The notes under the pieces: generated by a model | What the model was told of the DNA's origin: nothing | Seen by the model: only the letters and a program-made list of their open reading frames with translations | The model's database searches: none | Part shown: piece after piece, positions 17,712 to 26,495 of the stretch | Numbering within the stretch: the first letter of the stretch is position 1 | Layout: the number at the start of each line of letters is the position of its first letter | Program-made: the position numbers and the translations under genes | Origin: 66-474 sp040388785 | Lineage (GTDB): Bacteria > Pseudomonadota > Gammaproteobacteria > Xanthomonadales > Rhodanobacteraceae | Reading direction: 5' to 3' | DNA length: 64,000 bases | NCBI GenBank assembly: GCA_040388785.1 | Contig: JAZKBD010000030.1 | Coordinates: forward strand, 30,161 to 94,160

Positions 17712-18833
17712 GTGGCGCCGCCCGCACGGAATCGCCACATGAATGCACACGCACGGGAACGCGATCATCTGCCACGGGTTTGGTGTTGCTGTGCGTTCCT
17801 GCTGTGCGCGATGGCGAGCATCTGCGCGTGGCCGGCCTGTCCCAAGCTGCTGATGACCGCGGGTCTCAATATCCACAAGCAGACGAATCCGGAGCAGGCG
17901 GCGTATTGGGGCAAGACGGTAGGCGTGCAGGGCTTCCTGATCAATTACATCGCGACCGATTGGCAGACGGACGTCGGCACCCGTCTTGACAGCAGCACGT
18001 GGCAATTGCTGCGGCGATTCCAAGCCCTCTATTCGCGACAAGGCGTCACCGACAACTTCATCAAGATCGGGCTGTACAAAGGCCACGATTGGCACGACGC
18101 CAGGGAGAGCGAGAGAGTCACCCGGAACCTCGCGCACGCCGCGGCACTGGCGCGTTACGCGGGACTGAAGGGCCTGGCGCTGGATCTGGAACCGTACAAG
18201 CCGACCTGGGGCGGTACGGCCGGCGGCCCGGAGCTCGCGAGGCTCGTCGAAGCGGAAGGCCGCAAGATGGGGCAGGCGATGCACGATGCCTTTCCAGACA
18301 TGACCTTGTTCGTATTGCCGGACGTCTTGCGGGAAGTCGAGCACGAAAAAAAGACATCGGTTGACTGGGCCAGCGCGCATCACGGCGGCTATCAGCTCTC
18401 GGCCGCGTTCGTGCACGGGCTGCTGTCCGTCCCCTGGTCGCGTGTGGTGATCGGAACCGAATTCACCTACAGCGCGCATGCGGAGCGTATCGAACCCTAC
18501 ATGCAGGCGGCGGTGGAGCGCTATCGCGGTGCCCTCGGCGAATGGAAAAACAACTTCAGCATCGCGCCAGGCCTGTGGCCGCTCGGCCCCAGCGCCAGGG
18601 ACAAGTCGGCGCGTTTCAGTCCTGACGAATTCAGGCAACGCCTGCAGGTCGCGTTCCATGCGTCGAAGCAATACGTGTGGATTTTCGGATCCAGCAGCGC
18701 CTGGCAGAAGGACGGACCGTTCGGACCGGTGCCGGGGCCGGTCGCGACCAGCTTTCAGCAATTCCTGGACGTGATCCACCAAGTCCGCGCAAGCTGCGAC
18801 ACATCACGCGGGATGCCGCGCAACACGAAGTAG
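17712..18833 (+). CDS. Exported protein of unknown function, barrel/glycosidase-like
   Basis: Protein of about 373 aa with a hydrophobic, Cys-rich N-terminal segment (VWCCCAFLLCAMASICAW) that acts as signal or anchor. The mature part has periodic strand/helix elements and the segment LKGLALDLEPYKPTWGG, whose DLE resembles the acidic strand ends of TIM-barrel hydrolases. The GTG at 17712 was chosen because GGAG lies 7 nt upstream; an ATG at 17739 is the alternative and has no clear SD. It sits 10 nt before a glycosyltransferase gene, so it may process or cleave the polymer outside the cytoplasm. I do not recognise the family firmly. Confidence 0.55.
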   Translation: MAPPARNRHMNAHARERDHLPRVWCCCAFLLCAMASICAWPACPKLLMTAGLNIHKQTNPEQAAYWGKTVGVQGFLINYIATDWQTDVGTRLDSSTWQLLRRFQALYSRQGVTDNFIKIGLYKGHDWHDARESERVTRNLAHAAALARYAGLKGLALDLEPYKPTWGGTAGGPELARLVEAEGRKMGQAMHDAFPDMTLFVLPDVLREVEHEKKTSVDWASAHHGGYQLSAAFVHGLLSVPWSRVVIGTEFTYSAHAERIEPYMQAAVERYRGALGEWKNNFSIAPGLWPLGPSARDKSARFSPDEFRQRLQVAFHASKQYVWIFGSSSAWQKDGPFGPVPGPVATSFQQFLDVIHQVRASCDTSRGMPRNTK

Positions 18834-18843
18834 CGCGATCGCA

Positions 18844-20013
18844 ATGCAGAAAGTCATCCTCTTCGCCAATACCGACTGGTATCTCTTCAATTTCCGGCGC
18901 TCGCTGGCGCTGGCGTTGCAGAACGAAGGTTATGACGTGCTGCTGTTGTCGCCTGCCGGCGATTACGGTCCACGCCTGCGTGCGCTGGGGCTGCGCTGGC
19001 AGCCGCTGCAGATGGACCGGCGCAGCGTGAACCCGCTGCGCGAGACGGCGCTGCTGTTGCGGGTGGCCGCGCTGCTGCGGCACGAGCGGCCGGCGCTGCT
19101 GCACAGCTTCACCATCAAGAGTGCCGTGTACGGATCCCTGGCCGCGCGCATGGCCGGTGTTCCCGCGCGCATCAATGCGGTGGACGGCCTCGGTTACGTC
19201 TTCGCAAGCAATGATCGCAAGGCACGCGTATTGCGCCCGGCGGTGCGCACGCTGCTGCGTTTCGCGCTGCGTGGCCGCAATACCCGGCTGATCCTGCAGA
19301 ACCCGGATGACAAGACAGCGTTCGAACGCTTCAGGCTCGTCGAGCCCAATCGCGTGAAGTTGATTCCTGGCGCCGGCGTGGACTGCACGCGATTCACGCC
19401 GCGCGCCACGCGCCGGCGCACGGCCGGAGAACCCGTGCGAATCCTGCTGGCGGCACGGTTGCTGTGGGAGAAAGGCATCGCCGAATACGCGCAGGCCGCA
19501 CGGATCCTGCGCGCGCAGGGACGCCGCGTCCGCTTCCTGCTCGCCGGCACGCCCGATCCGGGCAATCCGGCCGCGGTGCCCGAGGCGACGTTGCGCGGAT
19601 GGGTGAAGGAGGGCGTGCTCGAGTGGCTCGGCCATGTCGGCGACATGCGCGAGCTCTATGCGTCCGTGGACATCGTGGTGCTGCCGAGTTATTACCGCGA
19701 GGGCATTCCCACCTCGCTCACCGAAGGTGCGGCCTGCGGGTTGCCGTTGATCACCACCGACATGCCTGGCTGCCGCGAGGTGGTGACCGACGGCGAAGAC
19801 GGCTTGCTGATCCCGCCGCGCGACGCCGAAGCCCTGGCCAATGCGATTGCGCGGTTGCTGGACTCGCCCGAACTGGCCGCGCGCCTCGGCCACGCGGCCC
19901 GGGCCAAGGCGCTGGACGTGTTCGACGAGCAGATCATCATCCGTCGCACGCTCGACGTGTACCGCAGGTTGCTGCCACGCAGCCGGCCATTGCGAGCCGT
20001 CGCATCGGCGTAG
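18844..20013 (+). CDS. GT4 glycosyltransferase (PglA/CapM-like)
   Basis: Glycosyltransferase of 389 aa. The opening (MQKVILFANTDWYLFNFRRSL) and AVDGLGYVF segment resemble the PglA/CapM-type enzymes that add the second sugar to an undecaprenyl-PP-linked HexNAc. Donor-site motifs are ILLAARLLWEKGIAEYA and the EX7E motif EGIPTSLTE. Convergent with and 17 bp from the WecA-like gene, which would supply the first sugar. It could therefore act right after initiation. Assignment to GT4 is firm; the exact reaction is inferred. Confidence 0.82.
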   Translation: MQKVILFANTDWYLFNFRRSLALALQNEGYDVLLLSPAGDYGPRLRALGLRWQPLQMDRRSVNPLRETALLLRVAALLRHERPALLHSFTIKSAVYGSLAARMAGVPARINAVDGLGYVFASNDRKARVLRPAVRTLLRFALRGRNTRLILQNPDDKTAFERFRLVEPNRVKLIPGAGVDCTRFTPRATRRRTAGEPVRILLAARLLWEKGIAEYAQAARILRAQGRRVRFLLAGTPDPGNPAAVPEATLRGWVKEGVLEWLGHVGDMRELYASVDIVVLPSYYREGIPTSLTEGAACGLPLITTDMPGCREVVTDGEDGLLIPPRDAEALANAIARLLDSPELAARLGHAARAKALDVFDEQIIIRRTLDVYRRLLPRSRPLRAVASA

Positions 20014-20030
20014 TCCGCCGGCGCGCTCGA

Positions 20031-21125
20031 TCAGAAATTCGTCCTGCGCGGAAGGGAGTGCACGATGCCCGCGGGCATCGTCTCGCGCGCGGCCTGCTTG
20101 CGTTCAAGGCGGGCGGTGAAAGCGATCCACATCGCCACCACCGCCACGAACGCGGCCATGTTTGCGATCGGGCCCAATCGCCCGTGGATGAGGAAGCCGA
20201 AGAACGGCAGCGTCGCGGCGAAGCCGACCAGGCAAACCAGCGTGCGGCGCGGGCCGAGACCGGCATTCATCAGCAGATGATGGATGTGGGTGCGATCCGG
20301 CGTGAAGGGCGATTCACCGCGCTTCAGGCGCCGATAGATCACCGCCAGCGTGTCCATCACCGGAACCGCGACGCACCATAACACCAGCCCGGGGGAGATC
20401 CGGCGCGGGTCGTCCTGGCTCAGCGCGATCAGCGTCCAGGCGATCACGTAACCCAGCACGACGCTCCCCGCATCACCGAGGAACACCTTCGCCTTTCGGC
20501 CGAGCAAGCCGAGATTGGCAAGCAGGAACGGGTACAGCGCCGCCGCCAGCAGAAACACGATCACCACCAGCGGTGAGGGCACGCGCGATGGCACCAGCAA
20601 CGCGACCGCGCCCGCACTCACCAGCGCGAGACATCCCGCCAGGCCATCGATGCCATCCATCAGGTTGAACGCGTTGATCAGGCCGATCACCGCGAAGACC
20701 GTGAACGGAATACCCAGCCAGCCCAGCGTCAACTCGTGTCCGCGCAGCGTCCCCAATGAATGAACGTAGACGCCGGTGGTGGCAATCACGATGAGGACGG
20801 CAACAACCTGCACGACCACCCGCACACTGACGCGCAAACCGTATTTGTCGTCGATCGCGCCGAGCATCACCAGCATGCATGCCGTACCGAGCACGATATC
20901 ATCGAAGTACTGCGCCTGTCCCAGCCACATCCATCCGGCCAGCAAGCCGACGAAAATCGACAACCCGCCGACGAGCGGAGTTGCGAACCCGTGCCGCTTG
21001 CGCGCATCGGGATAATCGAGCAAACCAAACGGCTTGCTGATCGGGACGAGTACGCACAATCCCAGTGCGGATGCGCCCAGGGAGACCACGCATGCCGACA
21101 AAACCGTGTGTGCCGCAGAAATCAT
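20031..21125 (-). CDS. wecA: WecA-like undecaprenyl-phosphate HexNAc-1-phosphate transferase
   Basis: Integral membrane enzyme of 364 aa of the MraY/WecA family, which starts lipid-linked glycan synthesis by moving GlcNAc-1-P (or a related sugar-P) to undecaprenyl phosphate. Family marks are DYPDARKRHG near the N-terminus, the Mg-binding AIDDKYGL, NAFNLMDGIDGLAG, VFLGDAGS and the WecA-type HIHHLLMNAGL loop. The ATG at 21125 has a GGAAGAG SD; an upstream in-frame GTG at 21167 has none. It stands alone on the minus strand, convergent with the GT4 gene. Sugar specificity is not certain. Confidence 0.88.
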   Translation of the reverse strand: MISAAHTVLSACVVSLGASALGLCVLVPISKPFGLLDYPDARKRHGFATPLVGGLSIFVGLLAGWMWLGQAQYFDDIVLGTACMLVMLGAIDDKYGLRVSVRVVVQVVAVLIVIATTGVYVHSLGTLRGHELTLGWLGIPFTVFAVIGLINAFNLMDGIDGLAGCLALVSAGAVALLVPSRVPSPLVVIVFLLAAALYPFLLANLGLLGRKAKVFLGDAGSVVLGYVIAWTLIALSQDDPRRISPGLVLWCVAVPVMDTLAVIYRRLKRGESPFTPDRTHIHHLLMNAGLGPRRTLVCLVGFAATLPFFGFLIHGRLGPIANMAAFVAVVAMWIAFTARLERKQAARETMPAGIVHSLPRRTNF

Positions 21126-21540
21126 CCTTGCTCTCTTCCGGCTCGCGAAGAGATTGAGTATGTCCACCGCGGTGAAATTGGCGCTGAATATTTGTGATTA
21201 TTTTCGTTTATATGTGCAAATAGAAAGTGAACACGTTTATATAATTGAACCCTCATTAAACCCGGGTTTCGGCGGCGCCCATTTGCTTGAGTGCCGTCGA
21301 TCCTGTTCTGTCGCGGCGATTCGCCGCGCCTTGCGCCGTGGCGCCTGCGTTGGAGCCCGTGCAGAGACGCCTTTGTTCAGCTTTTGCGATCTTCCGAAGT
21401 GTGATTCAGCATCTGCTGCGGCATGAATTTTGCTTGTATGCTTGACCCGCAGGGGAAGGGGTGCGCCGCAGTCCGGTATCGGAGCGCTCGTTCAGCCTGG
21501 GGCTTTTATCCGGACTTTGTCGGACCGCGAGGAACGACCC
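21126..21540. promoter_or_regulatory. AT-rich divergent region between wecA and a small membrane-protein gene
   Basis: About 415 bp with no convincing gene. Bases 21178-21262 are strikingly AT-rich (TTTGTGATTATTTTCG, TTTATATAATTG) compared with the surroundings and probably include the wecA promoter. A perfect 12-bp palindrome AAACCCGGGTTT lies at 21258-21269 and could bind a dimeric regulator. The rest (21270-21520) shows nothing distinctive. Confidence 0.4.
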
Positions 21541-21774
21541 ATGACGACCACCGACATCGGCATCCTTCTGATCGTGCTGTGCGTCCTGTTGTGGGCGATC
21601 ATGGCGGCGCTGCACCGGCATACCGTGCAGATGAAAGCCCTGCAGTCGCAGCTCGACGAGTTGCTGGGTGCGCGCAAGCACAAAGCTTCCCGCATCGGCG
21701 AGGGGAACGCGCAGGGCCGGAGCGATCACGATGAACCGCGCGTGCTGCACGCGTCCGGCGAAAAGCGAGCGTAG
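21541..21774 (+). CDS. Small single-pass membrane protein
   Basis: Protein of 77 aa with one N-terminal membrane helix (IGILLIVLCVLLWAIMAAL) and a charged, helical cytoplasmic tail (KALQSQLDELLGARKHK). The ATG at 21541 follows GAGGAACGACCC, a good SD. It is about 100 bp upstream of the S9 peptidase gene on the same strand. No function is recognisable. Confidence 0.55.
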   Translation: MTTTDIGILLIVLCVLLWAIMAALHRHTVQMKALQSQLDELLGARKHKASRIGEGNAQGRSDHDEPRVLHASGEKRA

Positions 21775-21870
21775 ATCGCAACGGCCGAACCGGTCCGTGC
21801 CCATCGGCACTTTGCGCAGCGCGCGGCGCGGGTGTACGTTCAGCCGATTCTTCTTCCACGAAGGCGCGCC

Positions 21871-23928
21871 ATGAAATCCGCCCGTCACGGTCTCCTGTTG
21901 CTCGCCGCAGGCGCGGCACTTGCCGTCGCACCCGCTTTGCAGGCCAAGGCGCCGCCCGCGTCGCCGGAAAATGCGAAGATCGAGCAGATCCTCGCGCAGC
22001 GCGCGAAGGTCAGGGACATTCCCGCGGTCGCGCTGTCCTACGATGGCCAGCACCTGGCCTGGATTGTCGCGCACGACGAGAAAACGGAGCTGATGCGGGG
22101 CGCGTGGAACGGACAGAACGCGCACCCCGTCGCGATTCCCGGCGACTGCCGCGAGGAAGGCCTCCGCTGGGCGCCGCGCGCGAACGAACTGGCGGTGCTG
22201 ACGCGCTGCAAGGTCGATCCTTCGAACACCAAGCCGATCAATGGCGCGATCTGGTTGATCGACGTCGACGCCGGCACGCCGCCGCGCAAGCTCGTGGAGA
22301 TCGACGGCTTCGCGCAAGGCATGCAGTGGAGCCGCGACGGCCGGCAGATCGCATTCCTTTACGTGCCCGGCGCGACGCGACTGCCCTATGCAACGGCTTC
22401 GGGAAACCCACGCGTGGGCGTGATCGGCCAAAGCGACGTGCAGGTGCAACGCGTGGCGCGCATTGCAGCGTCCGGCGGCGCGCCCGAACTGCTGACGCCC
22501 GAAGGGTTGTATGTCTACGAATTCCGCGCGTCGTCGATCGGCAACCGCATAGCCTACATCGCCGCCAAACCGCCGGGTGACGACAACTGGTGGACGGCCA
22601 AACTCTACGTGCAGGACGCCACCGCGGGTGCAGCGCCGAAATTGATCGTCGATCCCGCGACGGTGAAAGGCTCACTGCGCGGCCTGCAGATCGCGCTGCC
22701 GCGCTGGTCGCCGGACGATGCACGCATCCTGTTCATCGGCGGCCTGATGAGCGACCGCGGCGCCACCGGCGGCGACATCTATGGCGTTCCGGCGTCCGGC
22801 GGCGCGCCGGTGGACCTGACCGCAGGCACGAAGGTGACGCCGTCATGGTTCACGTTCCTCGATGCGCGTTCGCTGCTGGTCAACCAGATCGCCAGCGGCA
22901 AGGTGCAGGTCACCGAATACACGCTCGCCGGCAACAGCGCGCGCCAGACGCGCCTGTGGTTCACCGCGCCGGGCAGCATCGGCGACGGCCGCGCTGCGCT
23001 CTCGGTTTCGCTGTCCGACAAAGCGCCGCGGCGCATCGCCTACGCGGGCAATGCATTCGACCAACCGCCGGAAGTGCACGCGGGCCAGCTCACCACCGCG
23101 CCGCCGCCCGCGGTGACGTCGATCAACAAGGGTCTTGCGCACGCGTGGGGCAAGGCCGAGTCGATGGAGTGGGACCACGGCGGTTTCCACGTGCAGGGCT
23201 GGCTGATGTACCCGGCGGATTACGACCCGCACAAGACATATCCGATGGTCGTGTACGTGCACGGCGGCCCGTCGTCGGCGACCCTGCCGAGCTGGGGCGG
23301 CAGCGCGACGATGCTGTCGGAATTCGGCTACTTCGTGCTGATGCCCAATCCGCGCGGCAGCTTCGGCGAGGGTGAAGCCTACGCGCAGGCGATCCGCCAG
23401 CAGATGGGCTACGGCGATCTCGACGACACGCTCGCGGGCCTGGACAAGATCGAGAAAAAGCTGCCGATCGACGATGCGCGGCTCGGCATGATGGGCTGGA
23501 GCTACGGCGGTTTCATGAGCATGTTCGCGCCCACCCGCACGCAGCGTTTCAAGGCAGTGGTCGCGGGCGCCGGCCTGTCCGACTGGCAAAGCTATTACGG
23601 CGAGAACCAGATCGACCAGTGGATGATCCCGTTCTTCGGCGCTTCGCTGTACGACGATCCCGCGGCCTACGCGAAAAGCTCGGCGATCAACTACATCAGG
23701 AACGCGCACACGCCGGCACTGATCGTGGTCGGCGAACGCGACGAGGAATGCCCGGCACCACAATCGTTCGAATACTGGCACGCGCTGAAGACGCTGGGCG
23801 TGCCGACGACGCTGGTCGTGTACGCCAACCAGGGCCACCATATCGCCGACCACGCCGACGAAGAGGACATCATGCGGCGGACGCTGGATTGGTTCGGGAA
23901 GTATCTTGCCGCAACGACAACGCACTGA
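21871..23928 (+). CDS. Exported S9-family prolyl-oligopeptidase-like peptidase
   Basis: Protein of 685 aa with a cleavable signal peptide (HGLLLLAAGAALAVAPALQA). An N-terminal beta-propeller-like region precedes an alpha/beta-hydrolase domain. Triad candidates are Ser in GWSYGGFMS (about 545), Asp in VVGERDEECP (about 624) and His in NQGHHIADH (about 656). HGGPSS upstream is the oxyanion segment. Such periplasmic dipeptidyl/acylaminoacyl peptidases help scavenge peptides and are abundant in Xanthomonadales. The start is fixed by the signal peptide. Confidence 0.88.
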   Translation: MKSARHGLLLLAAGAALAVAPALQAKAPPASPENAKIEQILAQRAKVRDIPAVALSYDGQHLAWIVAHDEKTELMRGAWNGQNAHPVAIPGDCREEGLRWAPRANELAVLTRCKVDPSNTKPINGAIWLIDVDAGTPPRKLVEIDGFAQGMQWSRDGRQIAFLYVPGATRLPYATASGNPRVGVIGQSDVQVQRVARIAASGGAPELLTPEGLYVYEFRASSIGNRIAYIAAKPPGDDNWWTAKLYVQDATAGAAPKLIVDPATVKGSLRGLQIALPRWSPDDARILFIGGLMSDRGATGGDIYGVPASGGAPVDLTAGTKVTPSWFTFLDARSLLVNQIASGKVQVTEYTLAGNSARQTRLWFTAPGSIGDGRAALSVSLSDKAPRRIAYAGNAFDQPPEVHAGQLTTAPPPAVTSINKGLAHAWGKAESMEWDHGGFHVQGWLMYPADYDPHKTYPMVVYVHGGPSSATLPSWGGSATMLSEFGYFVLMPNPRGSFGEGEAYAQAIRQQMGYGDLDDTLAGLDKIEKKLPIDDARLGMMGWSYGGFMSMFAPTRTQRFKAVVAGAGLSDWQSYYGENQIDQWMIPFFGASLYDDPAAYAKSSAINYIRNAHTPALIVVGERDEECPAPQSFEYWHALKTLGVPTTLVVYANQGHHIADHADEEDIMRRTLDWFGKYLAATTTH

Positions 23929-23941
23929 ACGCAGGCAAGCG

Positions 23942-25027
23942 TCAGAACAATTCACCTTGCGGTGATGTCTTGCGCGGCGGCACGAAGCACGAACAATCCA
24001 GTTGCAGCGTGCGCGCGCGGGCGAAGCCGTGCTTGCGGCAGGCGACTTCGAAACGCCGCCGCAACAAATCCGCGAACGGGCCCTGACCGCGCATGCGAGT
24101 GCGGAAATCGGAGTCGTAATCCTGGCCGCCATTCATCTGCCGCACCAGGCTCATCACGTGTTCGGCGCGCTGCGGCACGTGGATCGCCAGCCATTCGCGG
24201 AACAGGATTTTCAATTCCCACGGCAGGCGCAGCACCGTGTAGCCGGCCATGTTGGCGCCCGCTTGCGCGGCGCGTTCCAGCACCGCTTCCATGTCGCGAT
24301 CGTTCAACGCCGGGATGATCGGCGCGACCAGCACGCCGACCGGAACGCCCGCTTGCGCGAGCGCCTGCACCGCCTGCAGGCGCCGGTGCGGTGCGGACGC
24401 GCGCGGTTCCAGCTTCGACGCCAGCCGGTTGTCGAGCGAATTCACCGATACGAACACCTGCACCCGATTTTCGCGCGCCATCGGCGCAAGAATGTCGAGG
24501 TCGCGTTCGACCAGCGCGCTCTTGGTGACGATCGTGCAGGGGTGGCGGCATTCGGCCAGCACTTCCAGCGCGGCGCGCGTCAGGCGCCACTGCTTCTCGA
24601 CCGGCTGGTACGGATCGGTGTTGCTGCCGATATTGATGGGCTTCGGCACGTAACCGGGTTTGGACAATTCCGCGCGCAGCACCTCGGCGAGGTTCGTCTT
24701 CGCGCGCAGCCTGGTTTCGAAGTCCAGTCCCGGCGAAAGGTTCAAGTAACTGTGCGAGGGACGCGCGAAACAATAGATGCAGCCGTGTTCGCAGCCGCGA
24801 TACGGGTTCAGCGCCTGCTCGAACGCGATGTCGGGCGAATCGTTGCGGGTGATCACGCTGCGCGCGCGTTCTTCGGTGACGCAGGTTTGCGGACGCGGCG
24901 CGGCTTCGTCCAGCAGCGCGCCCTGCCAGCCGTCGTCCTCAGGCTGGTGCCGCACATGCTCGAAACGTCCCTCCGGATTGGAGGCGGCGCCGCGACCCTT
25001 GATGCGCGCGGGAAGCGAGGCTGACAT
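23942..25027 (-). CDS. PA0069-type radical SAM protein
   Basis: Protein of 361 aa with the cluster motif NPYRGCEHGCIYCFARPSH (CxxxCxxC), binding a [4Fe-4S] cluster and SAM, followed by NIGSNTDPYQPVEK. It resembles the PA0069 / SPL-like family of radical SAM proteins. The reaction is not established for this family, though relation to spore photoproduct lyase-like enzymes has been noted. Convergent with the S9 peptidase (13 bp apart). Start ATG at 25027. Confidence 0.85.
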   Translation of the reverse strand: MSASLPARIKGRGAASNPEGRFEHVRHQPEDDGWQGALLDEAAPRPQTCVTEERARSVITRNDSPDIAFEQALNPYRGCEHGCIYCFARPSHSYLNLSPGLDFETRLRAKTNLAEVLRAELSKPGYVPKPINIGSNTDPYQPVEKQWRLTRAALEVLAECRHPCTIVTKSALVERDLDILAPMARENRVQVFVSVNSLDNRLASKLEPRASAPHRRLQAVQALAQAGVPVGVLVAPIIPALNDRDMEAVLERAAQAGANMAGYTVLRLPWELKILFREWLAIHVPQRAEHVMSLVRQMNGGQDYDSDFRTRMRGQGPFADLLRRRFEVACRKHGFARARTLQLDCSCFVPPRKTSPQGELF

Positions 25028-25090
25028 CCGGCCAGCATACGCCGGCGCGTCTCGGCGCTTGCGACATGCAACCCGCTGCGTTGCCGCCGA

Positions 25091-25786
25091 TCAATGCACC
25101 GCGAATCCATGCCGGGCGAGCACCGGCTTCAGCGCCTGCACCCAGATCGCGTAGCCGGCCGCGTCCATGTGCAATCCGTCGGCCCGGAACAACTCGGCGC
25201 GCGGCTTGCCGTTCGCATCCAGCATGCGCGCCGCGACATCCACGAAGGTGACGTCTTTCTGCTGGCGCGACCAATCGGCGATCATGCGGTTGGCTTCGCG
25301 CATCTGCGGCCACAGCGCCGCACGGGCGAGGCTCGGCTTGATCGAGATGTAGGCGATCGCGACGTCCGGCAACGCGCGGCGGACGCGCGCGACGAAGGCC
25401 TTGAACGCGTCGCTTACCTGTGCCGGCGTGTCGCCTTCGGCGATGTCGTTGTCGCCGGCGTACATCACGACCAGGCGCGGATGACAGGGAATGACGATGC
25501 GGTCCGCGTAATACGTGCTGTCGGCGATCGCCGAACCACCGAAGCCGCGGTTGATCACCGGCACGCCGGGGAAATCCGCAGCCAGGTCCGTCCACATCCG
25601 GATCGAGGAACTGCCGACGAACAGCACGCCGTTTTGCGGCGGCGGGTGCGCGCTATCATCGGCGACGAGCCGGTCGACGTCCGGTTGCCAGGATTGCGGC
25701 GGTGGCGGCAGCGCCCACGCGGCACCCGCGGCGAACAACGCGAGACAACCCAGCACCCATGCAGGCCAGGGATTTCGTTTCTGCAT
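25091..25786 (-). CDS. Exported SGNH/GDSL hydrolase
   Basis: Protein of 231 aa with a signal peptide (WVLGCLALFAAGAAWA) and all SGNH blocks: block I LFVGSSSIRMW (nucleophile Ser), block II NRGFGGS, block III YAGDNDI and block V DGLHMDAAGY (Asp/His). It would cut an ester or acetyl group from a lipid or glycan in the periplasm. The ATG at 25786 has GGAG 6 nt upstream. It is divergent from the 2OG-oxygenase-like gene at 25845. Confidence 0.87.
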   Translation of the reverse strand: MQKRNPWPAWVLGCLALFAAGAAWALPPPPQSWQPDVDRLVADDSAHPPPQNGVLFVGSSSIRMWTDLAADFPGVPVINRGFGGSAIADSTYYADRIVIPCHPRLVVMYAGDNDIAEGDTPAQVSDAFKAFVARVRRALPDVAIAYISIKPSLARAALWPQMREANRMIADWSRQQKDVTFVDVAARMLDANGKPRAELFRADGLHMDAAGYAIWVQALKPVLARHGFAVH

Positions 25787-25844
25787 CTCGTTCTCCGGCG
25801 CGGCGCATCGACGCCGCCCATCATGTTGAACCGCGGGAGACAGC

Positions 25845-26495
25845 GTGACAACCATCGGCGACAAGACGGTGACGATCATGCAGCCGTCGTTCGGCGCTCC
25901 GGCCACGGCGCCCGTGCTGCAATCCCATGACTTGTTTCCGACGCGCATCTGGCAGGCGCGCGTGCCGTCCCTGCGCGCTCGTTTCGACGAATGGATCGCG
26001 GAAGTCGCGCGGCTGCGCGCGACCAGTCCGAAACCCGCGGGGCGCACCAACCGCCACGGCTGGAACAGCGAGGACATGGCCGTGCTCGAACGGCCGGTGT
26101 TTGCGGCCTTGCGCGACAGCGTGCGCGCCGCGTGTGCCAGCGCGTTGCGCGAAATGGGCGTCGCGGGCCTTCCGTTCGACCTGCAATCGTGGGTGAACCT
26201 GCACGACCGCGGCGGTTTCAATTTCCTGCACGTGCACGAAGGCTGCCTGTTGTCGGGATCGTTCTACCTGAAGGTGCCACCCGGTTCGGGACGCTTCGTG
26301 TTCCGCGATCCGCGTCCCGGCGTGGTGCACGGCTATGTCAAGGGCGCAGTGCCGAACGGCTACAGCGACATCCAGTTGACGCCGGAAGCGGGCTTGCTGG
26401 TGCTGTTCCCGTGCTGGATGGAACATTACGTGGAACCGCACGACAGCGACGAACCGCGCATCGTGATCGCGTTCAATGCGCTGCCGCAGGCCTGA
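25845..26495 (+). CDS. 2OG-Fe(II) oxygenase-like protein (TIGR02466 type)
   Basis: Protein of 216 aa. The core WVNLHDRGGFNFLHVHEG gives His residues in an HxH arrangement, and EAGLLVLFPCWMEHYVEPH plus RIVIAFNAL supply the distal His and the 2OG-binding Arg. This is the pattern of the TIGR02466 putative 2OG-Fe(II) oxygenases. GTG at 25845 has GGGAGA 4 nt upstream; an ATG at 25878 is the alternative. It is convergent with a homologous gene; the stop codons abut as TGATCA. Substrate unknown. Confidence 0.78.
   Translation: MTTIGDKTVTIMQPSFGAPATAPVLQSHDLFPTRIWQARVPSLRARFDEWIAEVARLRATSPKPAGRTNRHGWNSEDMAVLERPVFAALRDSVRAACASALREMGVAGLPFDLQSWVNLHDRGGFNFLHVHEGCLLSGSFYLKVPPGSGRFVFRDPRPGVVHGYVKGAVPNGYSDIQLTPEAGLLVLFPCWMEHYVEPHDSDEPRIVIAFNALPQA

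Noticed and set aside
16491..18782. Open frame of 763 codons on the minus strand running through the N gap
   Set aside because: It is antisense to the sulfotransferase and the exported protein and is kept open by N's; composition is typical of a shadow frame.
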